This document shows positions 15,479 through 25,610 of a stretch of 64,000 bases of DNA, in pieces. The stretch is from Luteimonas chenhongjianii (GTDB taxonomy: Bacteria > Pseudomonadota > Gammaproteobacteria > Xanthomonadales > Xanthomonadaceae): assembly GCF_002327105.1 (NCBI RefSeq), contig NZ_CP023406.1, positions 2,356,001 through 2,420,000 of the forward strand. The letters are read 5' to 3'. A program made the position numbers and the translations under genes. Each line of letters begins with the position of its first letter. The first letter of the stretch is position 1. The notes beneath the pieces are model-generated. The model was not told the origin of the DNA. It was given only the letters and a program-made list of their open reading frames with translations, and did no database searches.

Positions 15479-17506
15479 TCATTCGATGACCGGCGCAACA
15501 TCTCCACCCGCTGCGGCAACGAGGCGCTCGACCAGCGTCGGCCAGTCGACATCACGATTGAACCCCACGACGTCCAGCCGCGGCAGGCCTGCGCCGCGCA
15601 CGATAGTAAAGGCGTTGCCCTCTGAACGCAGGCCGCCCATCCTGCAGACTTCGTTGCGCAACCGGCACGAGATCCCGATGCCGCGATAGCCGAAATCGTC
15701 GAACAGCGCGATCGCCCTGCCCTGCAGCGTCGTCACGAACGAAGCATCGCCGACGCTCGAGATGTCCTGCACCGCGCGCTGGCTGATGCGCTGGCGTACG
15801 CCGGGCGCAGGTTCCGTGTGCAGTTCGGCGTCGAACGCGGTCGCGTTCCAGTCGACGAGGCGCAGCCCGTCGATACGTCCGTGCAGGCGGCCCTCGATGC
15901 TGCCGAAGCCGAATACACCGGTCAGCGCGTGCAGGTCGAGTCCGGTCAGGACCAGATCGCTGGTGACGGTGGGCAGTACACCGAACGGACGTTCGACCGC
16001 GAGCGAGGAAACATCCACGCGGCCATCGAACAGACCGATCGAAAGACCGCCATCGAAATCGATGCGGTTGTCGGCATAGCGCACCGTTGGAATGTGGCCG
16101 GTCAGCGTGCCCTCGAAGGCCGGCCAGTCCAGGGAACGGGCCAGCGCACCGACATCGATCGCATCGAGCCGCAGTGCCGTTGCCATACGCAGCCCCGACC
16201 GGGCCGACGGCAGCTGTACCTCCAGCGAGTCGAAGCCGATCTGGCCGCCGAGGAATGGCACTTCAACCAGCTCACGCAGTCGCAGCAGGCCGTCCCGGCT
16301 CTCGAGGTGCCAGTCCGCGGCGTCGAAGGACATGCCGTAGAGCGCGCCACCCTGCCAGCCGACGCTGCCAAGCACCGGCGCCGCGGCCGAGTAGCGCAGC
16401 GCACCGTCGAGCCGGTCGAAACGGAACCGCCCGTCGCTATCGCCGACGTCCAGCCCGGTCAACGACAGCTCCGCGCTGCGCAGCGCAGCATCGTCCAGCT
16501 CGAGGCCGGCGCGGAAACCGCCGCTCAGGGTCAGTCCCTGGATACCGGCCTGGCCGAGCCAGCCCGAGAGATAACGTCCAGGCACCGCGGCGGCATCGTG
16601 GCTGGCAAGGCTGAGCCCGAGCGAGGCGATCTCGAGATCCGGACGCAATCGCGCCTGGCCATCGACCTGCAGCGTGGCCCCGTCACGCCACTGCAGCCGA
16701 GGCAGCGCCCAGTCCCCGGCACCCGCGCGCGCGAGGTCCACGCCGAACGTGACCGGCGATTCCGGCAGGACGACATAGGCGTTGCCCACCAGCAGTTCGC
16801 CACCGCGCAGGCGACCGTCGACCGTTGCCGTGAGCGCGTCATCGGGCAGCAGGAAGCGGATCGCGAGGTCGCCTGTCAGCCCGTCGGCAGCCGCGCTCGC
16901 GTCGTCGGTCTCCAGCGCGAGCGCGGTGACTGCGAGGTCGGCGTCCACGTCCAGGGGCCGCGCGCTGTGTGCGTTGATGTGGACCTTGCCGTCCAGTCTG
17001 CCGCGCGGCAGCCGCGCCACCGACCAGGCCTCGCGTACCAGCGCCTCGACCCAGGCCGCCGGCACCTGGCGGAGATCGATGCGGGTGATCTCGGGCGTCG
17101 CGCTGTCGCGGACCAGGCCGACCCGCGCGTCGCCGGAGACCAGCGTCGCGGCGGTCGCGGCCGCGTCGAGCACCAGCGCCAGTTGCAGCGCCGGCCCGTC
17201 GCCGCTGCGCACGGGGCCGGCGCAACGCCAGCGCGGCGTCACGCCGGTGGTCTCGCGCTGCAGCGGGCATTGCCAGTCCAGGTCGCGGAAGCGCCAGCCC
17301 AGTGCACCCGCATCGAGATCGCCCGCCTGCAGCCGCAGGCGCCCCTCGGGGGCGTCGGTGGGCCAATCCAGGCGGACGCGGACGTCGCGCAGGGTCGTAC
17401 CGGCGGCCTCGACCCGCTTGATCCGCGCCTGCATCGACTGCGCCTGCACGAGCACCGGCACACAGGCCAGAAACAGGGTTAGGATCATCGGAACGGGGCG
17501 CGGCAT
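15479..17506 (-). CDS. ydbH: YdbH-like intermembrane lipid-transport protein (AsmA-like)
   Basis: A 675-residue, beta-strand-rich protein resembling YdbH of the AsmA-like group, which forms a hydrophobic-groove bridge carrying phospholipid between the inner and outer membranes. It is mostly repeating amphipathic strands (for example LSLTGLDVGDSDGRFRFDRL and LDAIDVGALARSLDWPAFEG). The C-terminal LFDDFGYRGIGISCRLRNEVC followed by VDWPTLVERL resembles the YdbH end. It is about 200 residues shorter than E. coli YdbH. The N-terminus (MILTLFLACVPVLVQAQS) looks like a cleavable signal peptide rather than a long membrane anchor. It is divergent from the receiver-Hpt gene by 32 bases and co-directional with ydbL. 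Confidence 0.75.
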   Translation of the reverse strand: MPRPVPMILTLFLACVPVLVQAQSMQARIKRVEAAGTTLRDVRVRLDWPTDAPEGRLRLQAGDLDAGALGWRFRDLDWQCPLQRETTGVTPRWRCAGPVRSGDGPALQLALVLDAAATAATLVSGDARVGLVRDSATPEITRIDLRQVPAAWVEALVREAWSVARLPRGRLDGKVHINAHSARPLDVDADLAVTALALETDDASAAADGLTGDLAIRFLLPDDALTATVDGRLRGGELLVGNAYVVLPESPVTFGVDLARAGAGDWALPRLQWRDGATLQVDGQARLRPDLEIASLGLSLASHDAAAVPGRYLSGWLGQAGIQGLTLSGGFRAGLELDDAALRSAELSLTGLDVGDSDGRFRFDRLDGALRYSAAAPVLGSVGWQGGALYGMSFDAADWHLESRDGLLRLRELVEVPFLGGQIGFDSLEVQLPSARSGLRMATALRLDAIDVGALARSLDWPAFEGTLTGHIPTVRYADNRIDFDGGLSIGLFDGRVDVSSLAVERPFGVLPTVTSDLVLTGLDLHALTGVFGFGSIEGRLHGRIDGLRLVDWNATAFDAELHTEPAPGVRQRISQRAVQDISSVGDASFVTTLQGRAIALFDDFGYRGIGISCRLRNEVCRMGGLRSEGNAFTIVRGAGLPRLDVVGFNRDVDWPTLVERLVAAAGGDVAPVIE

Positions 17507-17538
17507 CGCCGCAGGATACCCGTCACATCGAGGACGCG

Positions 17539-18276
17539 ATGAACCGATTGCTGCTGGTCGAGGACGACCCTACAAGCCGCAGTTTCCTGCACGCCGCAAG
17601 TGCGGCCCTTCCGGCCGAAGTCGACATTGCCGACTCGGTCGAGACCGGCTTCGCGCTGGCGTCGAGCAATACCTACGACGCGTGGCTGATCGACGCCAAT
17701 CTCCCCGACGGCACCGGCGCAGCCCTGCTCGCCAGGCTCCGCGCGGATGGTCGCGACACGCCCGCCATCGCACACACCGCTGCGCGCGAGCGGCGCGCGC
17801 TCGATGCACTGTGCGCGGAGGGCTTCGCGATCGCGCTCAGCAAACCGGTCTCGACCCACGACTGGCAGGGCGCCCTGCGCCGGGTGCTCGCGCGCCACCC
17901 GGTCAACCGCGTCCCTGCGGCGCCGCCAATGCCCGATGCGCGCCGCAGTGGCGAAGCGCCGTTATGGAACCAGCAGTCCGCGCTGGCCGCGGTTGGCGGT
18001 CAGATGCACAACGTCCGCGGCCTGCGCGAACTGTTCATCGGCGAACTCGACGGCACCCGCGAGCAGATCGAAACCGCGGCTGCGGATGGCGATGCCGCTG
18101 CATTGCTGGGCGCCCTGCACCGCTTGCGCGCCAGTTGCGGCTTCGTCGGTGCCGAACGGCTGGGACTGGCATCACGTCTGCTCAGTGCGGAACCGGACTC
18201 GGCGCCCGCGCTGCAGTCGTTCCTTCATGCGCTCGCCGAGACGCGGGCCAGCGCGCACGCCCCCGGGGGCAGCTGA
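17539..18276 (+). CDS. Receiver domain fused to a histidine phosphotransfer (Hpt) domain
   Basis: A 245-residue phosphorelay protein without kinase or output domain. The receiver domain (about 1-118) has the acidic pair E8/D9/D10, phospho-acceptor D52 (WLIDANLPDG), T79 and K101 (ALSKPV). A proline-rich linker leads to an Hpt four-helix bundle (about 145-240) with phospho-histidine H193 in GALHRLRASCGFVGA. It could accept a phosphoryl group on D52, or pass one via H193 to another receiver; the partner kinase is not in the window. ATG 17539 has GAGGACG just upstream. It ends 3 bases before the convergent recO stop. Confidence 0.88.
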   Translation: MNRLLLVEDDPTSRSFLHAASAALPAEVDIADSVETGFALASSNTYDAWLIDANLPDGTGAALLARLRADGRDTPAIAHTAARERRALDALCAEGFAIALSKPVSTHDWQGALRRVLARHPVNRVPAAPPMPDARRSGEAPLWNQQSALAAVGGQMHNVRGLRELFIGELDGTREQIETAAADGDAAALLGALHRLRASCGFVGAERLGLASRLLSAEPDSAPALQSFLHALAETRASAHAPGGS

Positions 18277-18279
18277 GGA

Positions 18280-18996
18280 TCAACGCCGCGCCAGGTCCGC
18301 GGCCAGTTCCCAGGACTTCAACGGGCGCGGCCCCAGATGGTGGCGCAGCACGTCGCGGAACGCGCGTCGCAGGCTGGCCATGTCGGCAGCCGCCGGCGCG
18401 ATATCGGCGCCGATCGCCAGCAGCGCCGCGCCCGTCGGGGCGGTAGTACGGTCGGCGGAACCTCCATCGAGATGCAGCCGGCGCGGGCCGTGCTCGGGGT
18501 CGAGCCGGTAGCGGGCCGCGGGGTCGATCTGCTCGCCGTCACCATCGGTGTCGTAGGCGAACCCCAGGCCGATCGCGTCGAGCAGGTCGCGCTCGAACCT
18601 GCGCAGCGTCCATGCCAGGCCCGGCTGCGGTAGACGCTGGCGCACCTGGTCGAACGCTTCATACAACGCTGGCGATGGGTCCTGCCTGGGCGCGAGCCGC
18701 AGCACCAGCTCGCTGACGTAGAAGCCGGCCAGCATCGCATCGCCGGTCAAGCGGGGCGCCGCGTCGAGCGCTTCGGCCCCGCGCAGCTGCGCAAGTTCGC
18801 CCAGAAGCACCGCACTGAGCCGGATGTGCTGCAACGGCTGCAACGCAGCCCGCAGCACATGCTTCTTCGGGCCCTGCACGCCGCGCGCGACCAGACCCAG
18901 ACGTCCGTGATCGCGGCTCAGGACCTCGACCAGCAGGCTGGTCTCCCGCCATGGCCGCGCATGCAGTACGAACGCGGACTCGTCTTCGATACGCAC
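18280..18996 (-). CDS. recO: DNA repair protein RecO
   Basis: A 238-residue recombination mediator that, with RecR, loads RecA on SSB-coated single strands in the RecFOR pathway. The N-terminal OB fold is recognisable ([35 protein letters not shown]), followed by the helical domain with [11 protein letters not shown] and YVSELVLRL. The start is a GTG at 18996. The zinc-finger cysteines of some RecO proteins are absent, as in E. coli. It lies downstream of era, separated by 128 bases; the era-recO order is conserved in gammaproteobacteria. Confidence 0.92.
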   Translation of the reverse strand: MRIEDESAFVLHARPWRETSLLVEVLSRDHGRLGLVARGVQGPKKHVLRAALQPLQHIRLSAVLLGELAQLRGAEALDAAPRLTGDAMLAGFYVSELVLRLAPRQDPSPALYEAFDQVRQRLPQPGLAWTLRRFERDLLDAIGLGFAYDTDGDGEQIDPAARYRLDPEHGPRRLHLDGGSADRTTAPTGAALLAIGADIAPAAADMASLRRAFRDVLRHHLGPRPLKSWELAADLARR

Positions 18997-19124
18997 GGTT
19001 GCTCCGCGGGTCCGCTCAGCCGAGGCTGACAGGATGGGCGACGCCGGATGGCTGGAGCGAGGAGGCGCGAACGGCGCGAGGATCCAGTCCGTCCGACATC
19101 AGGCGCATGCCCACGCGGCGAGCG

Positions 19125-20030
19125 TCAGTCGCCGTAGCCCAGCGCCTTGAGCGCGGCCTCGTCGTCGGACCAGCCCTCGCGCACGCGGACCCAGGTTTCC
19201 AGGAATACCTTGGCGTCGAACAGCCGTTCCATGCCCATGCGGGCCTTGGTGCTGATCTCCTTCAGGCGGGTGCCGGCCTTGCCGATCACGATCGCTTTCT
19301 GGCCTTCGCGTTCGACCCAGATCACCGCGCCGATGCGCAGCATCCTGCCATCGAGTGAAAAACTCTCGATCTCCACCGTCGTCGCATACGGCAGCTCGTT
19401 GCCGAGCTGGCGCATCAGCTGCTCGCGCACGAGTTCGCCGGCCAGAAATCGTTGGCTCTTGTCGGTGATCTCGTCTTCGCCGTAGAGGGCGCCCTGTTCG
19501 GGCAGCAGCGGCAGTACGGTCGAGACCAGCTGCTCGAGACCCTTGCGCTTGAGCGCGGACAAGGGCACGACGCCGGCGAAGTCGCGCCCTTCGGTCACCT
19601 TCTGCAGGTACGGCAGCAACTGGGTCTTGTCCTTGATGCGGTCTACCTGGTTGACGACCAGCACGACCGGCACGCCGGCCTCGTGCAGCGTGTCGAACGC
19701 CAGCGTGTCCTCGTCGTCCCAGCGTCCGGCCACGACTACCAGCAGCGCGGCGTCCACGCCTTCCAGCGCGCCGCGCGCGGCCCGGTTCATGATCCGGTTC
19801 ATCGCCCGCTTCTGCTCGTGGTGGATGCCGGGCGTGTCGACCAGCAGCAACTGGCCCTCCGGGAAGGACGCGATGCCGAGCAGGCGGTGCCGGGTGGTCT
19901 GCGGTCGGTTGGAGACGATGCTCACCTTGGCGCCTACGAGGGCATTGACCAGGGTGGACTTGCCGACATTGGGTCGGCCGATGACGGCAACGGAGCCGGC
20001 GCGATGGGGCGTGGTGTGGGGTTCGGTCAT
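19125..20030 (-). CDS. era: GTPase Era
   Basis: A 301-residue essential GTPase that binds 16S rRNA near its 3' end and guides 30S maturation. G-domain motifs are GRPNVGKS (G1, residues 18-25), the RPQTTRH switch region, DTPG (G3) and NQVD (G4). The C-terminal KH domain is shown by [18 protein letters not shown]. It belongs to the lepA-lepB-DUF4845-rnc-era-recO block. A -10 box exactly 6 bases upstream of the ATG suggests it also has its own leaderless promoter. Confidence 0.97.
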   Translation of the reverse strand: MTEPHTTPHRAGSVAVIGRPNVGKSTLVNALVGAKVSIVSNRPQTTRHRLLGIASFPEGQLLLVDTPGIHHEQKRAMNRIMNRAARGALEGVDAALLVVVAGRWDDEDTLAFDTLHEAGVPVVLVVNQVDRIKDKTQLLPYLQKVTEGRDFAGVVPLSALKRKGLEQLVSTVLPLLPEQGALYGEDEITDKSQRFLAGELVREQLMRQLGNELPYATTVEIESFSLDGRMLRIGAVIWVEREGQKAIVIGKAGTRLKEISTKARMGMERLFDAKVFLETWVRVREGWSDDEAALKALGYGD

Positions 20031-20036
20031 ACCGGC

Positions 20037-20042
20037 ATTCTA
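20037..20042 (-). promoter_or_regulatory. -10 box for a leaderless era transcript
   Basis: On the minus strand TAGAAT is followed by GCCGGT and the era ATG (20030), so the predicted +1 is the A of the start codon. There is no Shine-Dalgarno sequence. Confidence 0.55.
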
Positions 20043-20074
20043 CGGCGTGCCGGCGCCCCGCTGTGCTCCGGCTG

Positions 20075-20758
20075 TCAGTGCGCGGCTTCGAGCTGGGCAA
20101 TCAGGGCTTCGGCCGCCTGCTGTTCAGCGGCCCGGCGCGACGTGCCCTGCCCTTCGGCCGCGAGCCCGGCATCGGCCAGCACGCAGCGCACGAGGAAGGT
20201 CTTGGCATGTTCCTCGCCGCTTTCGGCGAGCAGTTCATAGACCGGCAACGCCTTCTGCCGGCCCTGCAGCCACTCCTGCAGGCGGGTTTTGGCGTCCTTG
20301 GCGACACGGCCGCCGGCCAGCGCCACGAAGGTCTTCTCGAACAGCGGCAGCACCACGGCGCGGCAGGTTTCCAGGCCGGCGTCGAGGTAGATGGCGGCGA
20401 TCACCGCCTCGAGTGCGTCCGACAGGATGGAATCGCGTCGATGCCCGCCGGACTTCAGTTCACCCGGCCCCAGCACCAGTCGCGCGCCAAGATCGAGCTC
20501 TCGCGCCACTGCGGCCAGTGAGGACTCGCGTACCAGTTCGGCCCGCGCGCGGGTCAGGGTGCCTTCGTCGGCATTGGGCCAGCGCGCATACAGCGCCTCG
20601 GCGATGAACGCGCCGAGGATCGCATCACCGAGGAACTCGAGGCGCTCGTTGTGCGGGGCGCCGGCACTGCGGTGCGTCAGCGCCTGGGTCAGGAGCTCGG
20701 GCTGGCGGAACACATGCCCCGCGAACCGGCCCTGCTGGCGATCAAACTCCGTTGCCAC
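20075..20758 (-). CDS. rnc: Ribonuclease III
   Basis: A 227-residue double-strand-specific endoribonuclease that processes rRNA precursors and structured mRNAs. The catalytic signature [12 protein letters not shown] is at about residues 37-48, and the second metal-binding region is [15 protein letters not shown]. The C-terminal double-stranded RNA-binding domain begins near [11 protein letters not shown] and ends [13 protein letters not shown]. The GTG at 20758 gives the family length; it lies inside the end of the DUF4845 gene (17-base overlap), which implies coupling. It is followed by era. Confidence 0.96.
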   Translation of the reverse strand: MATEFDRQQGRFAGHVFRQPELLTQALTHRSAGAPHNERLEFLGDAILGAFIAEALYARWPNADEGTLTRARAELVRESSLAAVARELDLGARLVLGPGELKSGGHRRDSILSDALEAVIAAIYLDAGLETCRAVVLPLFEKTFVALAGGRVAKDAKTRLQEWLQGRQKALPVYELLAESGEEHAKTFLVRCVLADAGLAAEGQGTSRRAAEQQAAEALIAQLEAAH

Positions 20759-21122
20759 CGCGCACCAGCGCCTGGGTCGCGTGGAACTTGCCCACGACAT
20801 CGAGATTGAAGACAAGCGGCACACGGACCTCGTACTGCACGTCCATCAGCCAGCCGTTGTCGGCGCGACGGATCTTGACGTTCTGCGGCTTCACGTTTTC
20901 CGAGTAGCTGATGTACAGGCGGCGGAAGAACAGGTCCTGGATGCGCGCGGGATCCGACGATGCGGTGCCCGGCTCGCTGGCCAGGCCCTTGAGCGCAGCC
21001 TTGACGCTGTAGTACTCCGAATACATCGGGAAGAGCTTCATGCCCACATAGGCGAAGAAGCCGACGACTGCCAGGACGATGATGAATCCCAGCAGGGTGA
21101 TGCCGCGTTGCGTGCGCTTCAT
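20742..21122 (-). CDS. DUF4845 small membrane protein
   Basis: A 126-residue protein with one N-terminal transmembrane helix ([25 protein letters not shown], residues 8-32) and a periplasmic domain containing [14 protein letters not shown] and [33 protein letters not shown]4845 proteins are conserved between lepB and rnc in many proteobacteria; their role is unknown. The N-terminal [11 protein letters not shown] resembles a pilin-like or type IV leader, but I would not claim cleavage. It overlaps rnc by 17 bases. Confidence 0.85.
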   Translation of the reverse strand: MKRTQRGITLLGFIIVLAVVGFFAYVGMKLFPMYSEYYSVKAALKGLASEPGTASSDPARIQDLFFRRLYISYSENVKPQNVKIRRADNGWLMDVQYEVRVPLVFNLDVVGKFHATQALVRGGNGV

Positions 21123-21147
21123 TGAGGTCCCCTGGAGCCGATGGTGG

Positions 21148-21942
21148 TTACTTGATGCCCTGGCCGATTCTTCCCCAATCGACCCAACCCGGCGCAGTGG
21201 TGTCGACGTTCATCCAGATCAGGAACGCCTTGCCACGCAGCTGCGTTTCGGGAAGCGTACCCCAGAAGCGGCCGTCATCACTGCGGTCGCGGTTGTCGCC
21301 CATGACGAAATAATGGCCCTGCGGCACATGGAAGGTGCCCTCGCCCAGGTGGAAGGGCGCGGCCTGGTCGATCTGCAGGATCTCGTGGCGGCGATCGGGC
21401 ATCTGCTCGACATAAAGCGATGCGCCGGTCATCTCCGCGCCGCGGCCGACACCCTCGTAGGTCCCCACGCGCTCATAGGAGAACGGAGTGCCGTTGACGT
21501 ACACCTGGTTGTCGCGGAATTCGATGGTGTCGCCGGGCAGGCCGATGACGCGCTTGATCCAGTCCTGATCGGGATGCTGCGGCGGCCGGAACACCACCAC
21601 GTCGCCCCGCGCCGGCTCGCCGATGTCGATGATCTTCTTGTTGGTGATCGGCAGGCGGATGCCGTAGCTGAACTTGTTGACCAGGATGAAATCGCCGATC
21701 AGCAGCGTCGGCATCATCGAACTCGACGGAATGCGGAACGGCTCGGCGACGAAGCTGCGCAGGATCAGCACGACGATCAGGACCGGGAAGAACGCCTTCG
21801 CGTAGTCGACGACGACCGGCTCCTTCTCCTCGAGCAGTCCGGCACGGCGCGCACGCGCCTTCGCCAGCACCAGCTTGTCGAGCAGCCAGATAACGCCGGT
21901 CAGCAACGTCAGCACGACCAGTGCGGTCTCGAACCATTTCAT
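21148..21942 (-). CDS. lepB: Signal peptidase I LepB
   Basis: A 264-residue inner-membrane serine protease that removes Sec and Tat signal peptides. Two N-terminal membrane spans (about 4-22 and 50-65) precede the catalytic domain. The Ser/Lys dyad is S75 (IPSSSMMPTL) and K130 (WIKRVIGLPGD). The box E region is MGDNRDRSDDGRFWG. The length fits the two-span proteobacterial type. It lies between lepA and the DUF4845 gene, all transcribed leftward with short gaps (60 and 25 bases). Confidence 0.96.
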   Translation of the reverse strand: MKWFETALVVLTLLTGVIWLLDKLVLAKARARRAGLLEEKEPVVVDYAKAFFPVLIVVLILRSFVAEPFRIPSSSMMPTLLIGDFILVNKFSYGIRLPITNKKIIDIGEPARGDVVVFRPPQHPDQDWIKRVIGLPGDTIEFRDNQVYVNGTPFSYERVGTYEGVGRGAEMTGASLYVEQMPDRRHEILQIDQAAPFHLGEGTFHVPQGHYFVMGDNRDRSDDGRFWGTLPETQLRGKAFLIWMNVDTTAPGWVDWGRIGQGIK

Positions 21943-22002
21943 GCGGAATCCTCGAATAACTCGGACGGGCCGGCGCGCGCGCCGGCGATATCAAACCACG
22001 GA

Positions 22003-23814
22003 TCAGGACTCGCGCGACGTGCTCAGCACAGCGAGGAAGGCTTCCTGCGGGATCTCGACGCGGCCTACCTGCTTCATGCGCTTCTTGCCTTCCTTCTGCT
22101 TCTCCAGAAGCTTCTTCTTGCGCGAGATATCGCCGCCATAGCACTTGGCCAGCACGTTCTTGCGCAGCGCCTTGACCGTGGTCCGGGCGATGATCTGCGC
22201 GCCGATCGCAGCCTGGATCGCCACGTCGAACTGCTGACGGGGGATCAGTTCCTTCATCTTCTCGGTCAGCTCGCGACCCCGCCGGTCGGCGTGGCTGCGA
22301 TGGACGATGAGCGAGAGCGCATCCACCTTGTCGCCGTTGATCAGCGTATCCACGCGCACGAACGGACCGGCCTGGAAGCGCAGGAAGTGATAGTCGAGCG
22401 AGGCGTAGCCGCGGCTGACCGACTTGAGCTTGTCGAAGAAATCCAGCACCACTTCGGCCATCGGCAGCTCGTAGCTGATCTGCACCTGGCTGGCCATGTA
22501 CTGGATGCCGATCTGCACGCCGCGCTTGTCCTCGCACAGCTTGATGATCGCGCCGATGTAGGCCTCGGGGGTGAGGATGTTGGCGCGGATGATCGGCTCG
22601 CGCACTTCCTCGATCAGGTTCGACTGCGGCAACTTGGCCGGATTGTCGAGCGAGATCACTTCACCGTCGGCCTTGAGCACCTCGTAGATCACCGTCGGCG
22701 CGGTGCTGATCAGGTCGAGGTCGTACTCGCGCTCCAGGCGCTCCTGCACGATCTCCATGTGCAGCATGCCGAGGAAGCCGCAGCGGAAGCCGAAGCCCAT
22801 CGCCTCGGAGCTTTCGGGCTCGAAGCGAAGCGCGGCGTCGTTGAGACGCAGCTTGTCCAGCGCCTCGCGCAGGTCCGGGTAGTCCTCGGCGTTGACCGGG
22901 AACAGGCCCGCGAACACGCGCGGCTGCATTTCCTGGAACCCGGGGAGCGCCTTGTCGGCGGGCTTCGCGGCCAGGGTCAGCGTGTCGCCGACCGGCGCAC
23001 CGTGCACGTCCTTGATCGACGCGGTGATCCAGCCCACTTCGCCTGCACGCAGGGCCGGCAGTTCCTTGCGCTTCGGGGTGAACACGCCGACCTTGTCGAC
23101 GTCGTGCGTGCGCCCGGTCGACATCACCAGGATCTTGCTCTTGGGCGTGATCTCGCCCTGCATCACGCGCACCAGCGACACCACGCCGAGGTAGTTGTCG
23201 AACCAGGAGTCGATGATCAGCGCCTGCAGCCGGTCGGTATCGCGCGGCTTCGGCGGCGGAATGCGGTGCACGATCGCCTCGAGCACCTCTTCGACATTGA
23301 GCCCCGTCTTCGCGCTGACCGCGACGGCATCCTCGGCGTCGATGCCGATCACCGCTTCGATCTCGGCCTTGGCCTTCTCGATGTCGGCCGTGGGCAGGTC
23401 GATCTTGTTGAGCACCGGAATCACTTCCAGGCCCTGCTCCACCGCCGTGTAGCAGTTGGCGACCGACTGCGCCTCGACGCCCTGCGCCGCGTCCACCACC
23501 AGCAGCGCGCCTTCGCACGCAGCCAGCGAGCGGCTGACTTCATAGGAGAAGTCCACGTGGCCGGGCGTGTCGATGAAGTTCAGGTGGTAGATCTGCCCGT
23601 CGCGCGCCTTGTAAGGCAGCGAGACCGATTGCGCCTTGATCGTGATGCCGCGCTCGCGCTCGATCGGATTCGAGTCGAGCACCTGCGCCTCCATCTCGCG
23701 CGCCTGCAGGCCGCCACAGAGCTGGATGATGCGATCGGCAAGCGTCGACTTGCCATGGTCGACGTGGGCAATGATGGAGAAGTTGCGGATGTTCCGCATC
23801 GGATCGTGGGTCAT
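22003..23814 (-). CDS. lepA: Elongation factor 4 (LepA)
   Basis: A 603-residue ribosome-associated GTPase related to EF-G that affects initiation and back-translocation. The G domain starts [22 protein letters not shown] and contains [23 protein letters not shown] and NKIDLPTAD. The LepA-specific C-terminal domain ends with [24 protein letters not shown]. The ATG at 23814 (MTHDPMRN) is preferred; one 15 bases downstream is also possible. A -10-like GATAAT occurs about 40 bases upstream, and the mucD terminator at 23930-23960 separates it from the stress-protease operon. Confidence 0.96.
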   Translation of the reverse strand: MTHDPMRNIRNFSIIAHVDHGKSTLADRIIQLCGGLQAREMEAQVLDSNPIERERGITIKAQSVSLPYKARDGQIYHLNFIDTPGHVDFSYEVSRSLAACEGALLVVDAAQGVEAQSVANCYTAVEQGLEVIPVLNKIDLPTADIEKAKAEIEAVIGIDAEDAVAVSAKTGLNVEEVLEAIVHRIPPPKPRDTDRLQALIIDSWFDNYLGVVSLVRVMQGEITPKSKILVMSTGRTHDVDKVGVFTPKRKELPALRAGEVGWITASIKDVHGAPVGDTLTLAAKPADKALPGFQEMQPRVFAGLFPVNAEDYPDLREALDKLRLNDAALRFEPESSEAMGFGFRCGFLGMLHMEIVQERLEREYDLDLISTAPTVIYEVLKADGEVISLDNPAKLPQSNLIEEVREPIIRANILTPEAYIGAIIKLCEDKRGVQIGIQYMASQVQISYELPMAEVVLDFFDKLKSVSRGYASLDYHFLRFQAGPFVRVDTLINGDKVDALSLIVHRSHADRRGRELTEKMKELIPRQQFDVAIQAAIGAQIIARTTVKALRKNVLAKCYGGDISRKKKLLEKQKEGKKRMKQVGRVEIPQEAFLAVLSTSRES

Positions 23815-23929
23815 TGGGCGGCGGCCGGGCCGTCGTCGAAAAGGTAACGGGCGATTATCGCACAGCGCCCGCACCGCACGCGGCCGGGTCGTGACCGGCC
23901 AGGCGCGCGCGCCAATGAGGGCCGGAAAA

Positions 23930-23960
23930 GGAACGGCCCGCTGCGCGAGCGGGCCGTTCC
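23930..23960 (-). terminator. Rho-independent terminator of the rpoE-rseA-mucD operon
   Basis: GGAACGGCCCGCT (23930-23942) and AGCGGGCCGTTCC (23948-23960) form a perfect 13-bp stem with a 5-base loop. On the minus strand TTTT follows. It lies 24 bases past the mucD stop. Confidence 0.92.
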
Positions 23961-23983
23961 ATGCCTGCCAGGAACGCTGCCGT

Positions 23984-25525
23984 TCAGCGCTCGGCGGCGG
24001 CAGGCACCGGCACGGCCCGGTACTGGGTGCCGCCGCTGCGTCCGCGGACCAGCAGCATCACGGTATCGCCCGGCTTGATCTCGCGCAGCGCGCGGTCGAG
24101 CGCCGCCGCGCTGGCGACCGGCGTGCGGCCGACGCGCAGGATGACGTCGCCCGGCGCGATACCGGCCCTGGCCGCGGCGCCCGTCCCGGCATTGGCCACC
24201 AGCACGCCCTCATCGTTGCCGAGCCCGTACTGCCGACGCTGGGCCGCGTCGAGATCGCGGCCAACCAGGCCGAGCGCATTGCCACCCGTCGCGGCGGCCG
24301 GCGCCTGCGACTGCGTACCCGCCGCGGCGGAAGTCGCTGCCCCCTCGAGCGCCGACAGGGTGACGTCGAACTCGCGGGTACGACCTTCGCGGAAGATCCC
24401 GACCCGCACCCGGGTGCCCGGCGTCTTGCTGCCAACAAGCGGCGGCAACTCGCTGGACGACACGATTTCGGTGCCGTCGACCGAACGGATCACGTCCCCC
24501 GGCTCGATGCCGGCCTTCTGCGCGGGGCTGCCGGGCAGGACCTCCTGGACCAGGGCGCCCTTGGTGTCGGGCAGCTTGAAGCCGGCCATGTCCTGCGGCG
24601 TGATCGCCGAGACCTGCACGCCCAGCGAACCGCGCTGCACGCTGCCGGTCTTCTTGATCTGCTCGGCCACGTTCGCGGCCACGTCGATCGGGATCGCGAA
24701 GCTGACGCCCATGTAGCCGCCGGAGTTGCTGAAGATCTGCGAGTTGATGCCGATCACCTCGCCCGCGACATTGAGCAGCGGACCACCGGAGTTGCCACGG
24801 TTGATCGGGACATCGGTCTGGATGAACGGCACGTAGCGCTGGTTGGCGTAGGGGTTGGAGCGCTGCACCGCGCTGACGATGCCGGCGGTGACCGACTGCT
24901 CGAACCCGAACGGCGAGCCGATCGCGACCGCCCACTGGCCCGGCCTGACGCTCGCGCCGTTGCCGAAACGCAGCGTCGGCAGCCCCGTCGCGTCGATCTT
25001 GAGCACCGCGACATCGGACTCCGCGTCGCTGCCGACCACCTTGGCGACGAATTCGCGACGGTCGGACAGCCGCACCTTCACCTCGTCGGCGCCGTCCACC
25101 ACGTGATGGTTGGTCAGCAGGTAGCCGTCGGAAGAGATGATGAAGCCGGTGCCCATCGAGGTGCCCCGCGGCGCGCTGCCACGGCCGCCCGGACCGCCGG
25201 GCATCTCGAAGCCCGGCCCGAAGAAGCGGCGGAAGATCTCCGGGATCTGCGCATCGTCCGGCATCTGCTGTCCGCTCGCCTGACGCGCGCCGATCGTCGA
25301 CTCGATACTCACGACCGCAGGGGTGACGCGCTCGACCAGACGGGTGAAATCGGGCAGCCCGCTGACCAGGGGCGCGGCGGACGTCGATGACACGCTGGCT
25401 GCGGTATCGGCAGGCGTCTGCGCAGCGGACTGCGCGACGGCATCAGGCATGAGGAAAGCAGTCGTCGCGGCCGACAGCGCAGCGACGAGGGACATCGTGA
25501 GCAGGGACTTTTTCATCGAGGTCAT
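23984..25525 (-). CDS. mucD: Periplasmic serine protease DegP/MucD (HtrA family)
   Basis: A 513-residue periplasmic protease-chaperone that degrades misfolded envelope proteins. A signal peptide (cleavage near AVAQ, residues 29-32) is followed by a trypsin-like domain with triad H141 (TNHHVVDG), D171 (AESDVAVLK) and S246 (RGNSGGPL). Two PDZ domains follow (about 285-380 and 410-505: [26 protein letters not shown]), with an Ala/Thr linker between. ATG 25525 is used; an alternative is 9 bases downstream. It is the third gene of the sigma-E operon, as mucD is in pseudomonads and xanthomonads, and the terminator at 23930 ends the unit. Confidence 0.96.
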   Translation of the reverse strand: MTSMKKSLLTMSLVAALSAATTAFLMPDAVAQSAAQTPADTAASVSSTSAAPLVSGLPDFTRLVERVTPAVVSIESTIGARQASGQQMPDDAQIPEIFRRFFGPGFEMPGGPGGRGSAPRGTSMGTGFIISSDGYLLTNHHVVDGADEVKVRLSDRREFVAKVVGSDAESDVAVLKIDATGLPTLRFGNGASVRPGQWAVAIGSPFGFEQSVTAGIVSAVQRSNPYANQRYVPFIQTDVPINRGNSGGPLLNVAGEVIGINSQIFSNSGGYMGVSFAIPIDVAANVAEQIKKTGSVQRGSLGVQVSAITPQDMAGFKLPDTKGALVQEVLPGSPAQKAGIEPGDVIRSVDGTEIVSSSELPPLVGSKTPGTRVRVGIFREGRTREFDVTLSALEGAATSAAAGTQSQAPAAATGGNALGLVGRDLDAAQRRQYGLGNDEGVLVANAGTGAAARAGIAPGDVILRVGRTPVASAAALDRALREIKPGDTVMLLVRGRSGGTQYRAVPVPAAAER

Positions 25526-25610
25526 GCTGGACTCGGTGGAATGTGGAATGGGACGGAATCACGCTCGCGGGAGGCGCGCCGGCGCACGCCACCGTGAGCT
25601 TTCAGGGAAC

